In this document: piece after piece, positions 61,133-64,000 of the stretch
Layout: the number at the start of each line of letters is the position of its first letter
How positions within the stretch are numbered: position 1 is the stretch's first letter
DNA from: Escarpia spicata
Taxonomy: Eukaryota > Annelida > Polychaeta > Sabellida > Siboglinidae
Direction: 5' to 3'
Assembly: GCA_963995525.1 (NCBI GenBank)
Contig: OZ023205.1
Span: 56,199,174-56,263,173, forward strand
DNA: 64,000 nucleotides
Made by a program: the position numbers and the translations under genes
Notes under the pieces: model-generated
Told to the model about the DNA's origin: nothing
Seen by the model: the letters and a program-made list of their open reading frames with translations, nothing else
Databases searched by the model: none

Positions 61133-61543
61133 ATGACGGGACGACGCGCGGTGGTAGCGGCGAAGCAACGACCAAAGGTGGCGCCGACGGTGTCGGAGCA
61201 ACGCGTGAAGAGACACATTTTCGCCCTGCAGTTGTTGGATATGCATAAGCGGAACACCGATCTGCGAAAAGCCGTGCTCGCCCACTCGGAGGTCGGTCTC
61301 ATATGTAGTCTGTGCGATTGCGCGTACAATATTCTGAGAGGGAACGTGAAGGTGTCGCCGAATCAGAAACGCGTGTTGACGAAATACAGAGATCACCTGC
61401 GTGACCTGGTCAACAAACGAATTCCGGTGAAGCGGAAGCGAGCCATCTTGCAAACGGGGGCGGGTGGGTTTCTGACGGCCCTGCTAGCGCCGTTAGCGAG
61501 CACCGTTCTCCTTCCACTACTCAAACAGGTCATCGGGGGGTAA
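61133..61543 (+). CDS. Small basic protein with hydrophobic C-terminus, probably virion-associated
   Basis: The ATG at 61133 gives 136 aa. The frame is also open upstream, but those codons overlap the ATPase gene and the TATA-like box, so the ATG at 61133 is preferred. The first 25 residues are strongly basic. The middle is helical with two cysteines (ICSLCDCAY). A basic patch (KRIPVKRKR) precedes a hydrophobic tail with GAGGFLTALLAPLAS. A basic region followed by a glycine-rich hydrophobic tail is common in small core or minor virion proteins of Maverick/adintovirus-type elements (compared by some to adenovirus pX). The role here is inferred from position and composition only. Confidence 0.6.
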   Translation: MTGRRAVVAAKQRPKVAPTVSEQRVKRHIFALQLLDMHKRNTDLRKAVLAHSEVGLICSLCDCAYNILRGNVKVSPNQKRVLTKYRDHLRDLVNKRIPVKRKRAILQTGAGGFLTALLAPLASTVLLPLLKQVIGG

Positions 61544-61546
61544 TTG

Positions 61547-62281
61547 ATGCAGTACACAAAGAAGATGGCGTTGGTCGACCCGCGATTGGTGGAACGCCTC
61601 CTTCTGCCACAGCCGGCGAGCAGCACGCCCCGATCACGTGTGCTGAGTAGCCTGGACAGCGACATGAAGGATATTCTAGAGCGATCGGATTTATCCGAAC
61701 GCTATAAGGTGGCGTCGTACAATCAACTGCTGAGTCGCTACAACACTATAGAGGCGGCTCGAGCGGCGCAACCAGTACGCGTGTCGATGGTCAACGCCGA
61801 CGGCGGCGAGATACAGCCGCAGCCCGCGGTGGTGGCGGCGCCATCGTCGGAGGCCGTAGAGCGCGAAATCGTAGCCAGCATGCCGAAAACGCTGTAAGGG
61901 AAGGCGGGTCTGCTTATCGCGAAAATGAAAGCCGATCCGTTGTGTCGATGGAACGACCGCGGTGAATTCGTGTACGACGGTAAAACGATCGCGGGGAGTA
62001 ACATGGTCGATCTAGTGAACGATCTCATGCGAACGAGAACGAAGACGACACAGCCCCTAGGATGTCGAGAGTTCGGGTTGCGCATGAAGGGTATGAACAT
62101 TCCTATGGAGTTCGTCGGCAACCCGCGCTATCGGGAGTACATGGAGCGGTGGCGGCGGCGACAAAGAGAAGAGGAGTCGGAGGAGTCGGCGGTCAGTTCA
62201 GCGGGAAAGGCGGCGCGAAGACGACGTGGGTCTAGAAAGAGACAACGAGCGTTGGACGTCGTGACGTGGGAATCGGTGTGA
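61547..62281 (+). pseudogene. Conserved element protein interrupted by one in-frame stop
   Basis: Two ORFs, 61547-61897 (116 codons) and 61925-62281 (118 codons), are in the same frame and separated only by a TAA at 61895-61897 and nine sense codons. The first part has a helical segment (SDMKDILERSDLSERYK, LLSRYN) and a proline/alanine-rich stretch. The second has CRWNDRGEFVYDGKTI and GSNMVDLVNDLMR, then a basic tail (RRRRGSRKR). I recall both segments as parts of one protein in related invertebrate elements. A single nonsense change is the simplest reading, and translation from the ATG at 61925 is the alternative. The start at 61547 (or 61565) lies directly after the previous stop, without its own TATA motif. 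The function is unknown, perhaps a structural protein. Confidence 0.6.
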
Positions 62282-62283
62282 CG

Positions 62284-62472
62284 ATGCCGACACAACGAAC
62301 GATAACGGCCATCGTCGTCGGCCTCGTCATCACGGTTATCGCTCTCTATATGTGTATAATATTCGTCGTTCATTGGTCGTCGTCGTCGACATCATGGTGT
62401 CCGGGTGGCGTCGTCGTCGTCGTCCAAAACGAAAGCTTCGACAACGAACCGTTGACGACGACGACGAACTGA
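62284..62472 (+). CDS. Small single-span membrane protein (possible)
   Basis: 62 aa with one clear transmembrane helix near residues 6-29 (ITAIVVGLVITVIALYMC and onward), then a valine-, serine- and threonine-rich tail coded by CG-rich triplet repeats. It starts 2 nt after the previous stop. It overlaps the start of the integrase gene by about 80 nt in another frame. No TATA-like motif precedes it. It could be real or a chance ORF. No homologue is recognised. Confidence 0.4.
   Translation: MPTQRTITAIVVGLVITVIALYMCIIFVVHWSSSSTSWCPGGVVVVVQNESFDNEPLTTTTN
62355..62360 (+). promoter_or_regulatory. TATAAT motif, 39 nt before the integrase ATG
   Basis: The motif resembles the boxes of the three other genes but the spacing is 39 nt. 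It lies inside the small membrane ORF. Confidence 0.35.
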
Positions 62473-63525
62473 ATGAACTCTACTTCGATCCGAAACGGGC
62501 GGGAAGTTACGGCGGCGTCGACGCGTTGCACCGGGCGTCGACCCGACGACGACCGGCCGTCGAGCGGTGGCTAGCGGCACAGGACGCCTATACCCTACAC
62601 AAACCGGTTAAACGACGTTTCAAACGACGTTGCGTCATTCGTGGGCGGTCGAAACCAGCAGTGGCAAGCCGATCTGGTCGACTTGACTAGGTTGAAAAAA
62701 CACAACGACGGTATAACATTCCTATTGACGGTCATCGACGTGTTTTCGAAGCGGGCGTGGTGCGTTCCGTTGAAGAGTAAGTCCGGCCCGTCGCTCGTCG
62801 CGGCCTTCGAGCGTCTGCTGAGCGGCGCGCAGCCGCCGCCGAACACGCTGCAGACCGATAAGGGGACCGAGTTTCTGAACCGACCCCTGCAAACGTTCCT
62901 AAAGAGTCGCGGCGTTCATAATTTCGTGACGCATAACGAGGAGACTAAAGCGAGCGTCGTGGAACGATTCAATCGGACTTTGAAGACGCGCATGTGGCGT
63001 TATTTTACGAAACACGAGACGCTGCGCTACGTAGAGGCGTTACCGGATTTCGTGCATTCGTACAACAACGCCTACCATCGAAGCATCGGTAGGACGCCGT
63101 CGAGCGTCGACGCGACGAATCAGGAGGCCGTATGGCAACGCCTGTACGGTGGCGGCGGCGGCCGGCGGAAAAAACCGAAACTGCGCGAGGGAGATCGCGT
63201 GCGTGTCAGTAAGACGAGGGGTTACTTCAAAAAAGGATACATGGCTAACTGGAGCGAGGAGCTCTTCACCGTCGTAGAGGCGCACCCGTCCGAACCGCCC
63301 GTTTATCGCCTGAAGGAAGACGCCGGGACGCCGGTAGAGGGCGCCTTCTACGAACCGGAACTACAACGCGTAGTCGTTCCGAAGGACAAACTGTATCGCG
63401 TGGAGGCGGTACTACGGAGTCGCCGTCGTCGGCGCGGCGGCGGGTCGGAGGCGTTCGTAAAATGGAGCGGTTATCCGGCCTCCTTCAACAGCTGGATCGA
63501 CGCCGCGTCGCTCGTGGACCTATAA
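62394..63525 (+). pseudogene. DDE integrase with chromodomain-like C-terminus (one frameshift)
   Basis: The first part reads from an ATG at 62394 in one frame (basic, then ELYFDPKRAGSYGG and YTLHKPVKRRFKR). From about 62641 the protein continues in the next frame (QQWQADLVDLT) to TAA at 63523-63525. The junction fits one extra C at about 62640. Catalytic residues in the second frame are D in WQADL, D in LQTDKG 62 residues on, and E in VVERFN 35 residues later. The tail has a GDRVRVSK SH3-like segment, then YRVEAVLRS...EAFVKWSGYP..FNSWI, a chromodomain pattern that would bind methylated histone. This layout matches the Maverick/adintovirus integrases, known in databases as F54H12.3-like. The break means no full enzyme unless it is a sequencing error. 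Confidence 0.85.
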
Positions 63526-63526
63526 T

Positions 63527-63552
63527 AGCGCGGCGGCGGCGGCGGCGGCGGC
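63527..63552. repeat. (CGG)n run
   Basis: Eight CGG units lie between the integrase stop and the next ORF. Expansion-prone triplets (GTC/GAC and CGG) occur at several sites in the element. Confidence 0.9.
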
Positions 63553-63633
63553 ATGACGACTCGTTGGACGCGCCACGTGGGATGCTGGCGGCTGCACGAA
63601 GCGGGCTTATGCAGCGGAACTTCGTTCTTTCCG

Positions 63634-63639
63634 TATAAG
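63634..63639 (+). promoter_or_regulatory. TATAAG box, 43 nt before the ATG at 63677
   Basis: This is the third occurrence of the same spacing (63634 to 63677) and supports the start of the next gene. Confidence 0.5.
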
Positions 63640-63676
63640 GGGCCCTGCTGTATCCGCAGACCGCAGTGGCGCGACG

Positions 63677-64000
63677 ATGATCGACGATTCAGCCGCGTCG
63701 CCTACCATCGAGGATACCACTCCAGACGTGCCCGTCAGCAAGGACGTTATCGACGCACCCGCCGAGTTCGACACCGTCCACGAACCCGTTCCATGGCGGC
63801 TCTGCGGTAACGAATGTCCTAAGGCCGAAATCGTATTCATCTGACAGGTCATCGTCCTGTACTTCGTCATCGCCGTTAGTATATACAATCTGACGCGGGT
63901 CAAGGCGACTCCAACCTGTGGACGGCGCTGTTGAGCAGTTGTCTCGGTTACCTGCTCCTGAGTCCGTCTATGAGCGGTCGACGACGACAAAACGGTGATG
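63677..64000 (+). pseudogene. Small membrane protein of the element, broken by a stop and a frameshift
   Basis: The ATG at 63677 opens 55 codons (acidic, rich in D, T and P, ending KAEIVFI) to a TGA at 63842-63844. The same frame then goes on with a hydrophobic helix (QVIVLYFVIAVSIYNLT) up to about 63895. After that the fitting continuation is in another frame: LWTALLSSCLGYLL and beyond, open to the window edge. One stop (TGA where a cysteine codon would differ by one base) and one 1-nt loss near 63896 explain the breaks. I recall small one-helix proteins with a similar NL...LWTALLSS pattern in related elements. The function is unknown. The 63553-63810 ORF in another frame is probably a shadow. 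Confidence 0.55.

Larger units (their letters stand above)
60059..64000 (+). mobile_element. Maverick/adintovirus-like endogenous element, partial
   Basis: Seven or eight small plus-strand ORFs are packed with gaps of 0-40 nt in GC- and CpG-rich DNA that contrasts with the AT-rich host DNA. The set is: a NADAR protein, a packaging-type ATPase, a small basic protein, a conserved protein, a membrane ORF, a chromodomain integrase and a membrane protein. ATPase plus integrase is the signature of Maverick/Polinton elements and the related adintoviruses. Capsid, protease and DNA polymerase B are not in the window and may lie to the right. The left end is not a TIR but a cut inside the NADAR gene. 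Several genes are broken, so this is an endogenous fossil. Confidence 0.75.

Noticed and set aside
60937..61329. Minus-strand ORFs across the viral-like cluster
   Set aside because: They lie opposite better-supported genes and have Arg/Ser-rich shadow composition.
63553..63810. 85-codon ORF after the integrase
   Set aside because: Arg-rich composition typical of an off-frame reading of CG-rich DNA. The TATAAG box and the ATG at 63677 support another frame.

Overview
The window looks like nuclear DNA of an invertebrate animal, probably a marine protostome. It holds long intronless C2H2 zinc-finger genes with TGEKP linkers, several kinds of animal non-LTR, LTR and DNA transposons, a tRNA-derived SINE-like repeat and mostly AT-rich intergenic DNA. 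The species cannot be named from sequence alone, and nothing suggests a bacterium.

Layout. (1) 1-388, 15304-16956 and 57937-59670: three related zinc-finger genes, all on the minus strand. The first runs off the left edge, the second is broken by frameshifts, and the third is intact (577 aa, 20 finger units). Their flanks are also duplicated. (2) 389-15300 and 16957-22600: repeat-rich DNA. It contains LINE relics at 3360-4165, 10600-12278, 20487-21000 and 22213-22602, a large foldback element with a SINE-bearing repeat nested in it (5232-7600), a 148-bp palindrome (9847-9994), a pogo-like element (17306-18060), and candidate exons of a spliced gene (21143-21688). (3) 22653-44150: about 377 tandem copies of a 57-bp (19-codon) unit, interrupted by only two 1-nt deletions that I could find. 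It is built by nested block duplications and keeps two minus-strand frames open over thousands of codons. (4) 44420-48845: a Ty3/gypsy LTR retrotransposon with a GAGAT target-site duplication and five coding breaks. (5) 48850-57936: AT-rich DNA with a BED-finger fragment, uncertain exons, and a TIR transposon (54855-55747) flanked by TCAT. (6) 60059-64000: a GC-rich, tightly packed block that resembles part of a Maverick/Polinton or adintovirus-type element and continues past the window edge.

The last block is the most interesting part. In order it carries a 5'-truncated NADAR-domain protein, a packaging-type P-loop ATPase, a small basic protein with a hydrophobic tail, a conserved-looking protein interrupted by one in-frame stop, a small membrane ORF, a DDE integrase with a chromodomain-like C-terminus (one frameshift), and a small membrane protein that has been broken twice. 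Three of these genes have a TATAAA or TATAAG motif starting exactly 43 nt upstream of the ATG, and two of those motifs overlap the end of the preceding gene. Similarity to the zinc-finger upstream flank stops at about 60058, inside what should be the NADAR gene. The block is therefore a rearranged, decaying endogenous copy and not a cleanly bounded insertion.
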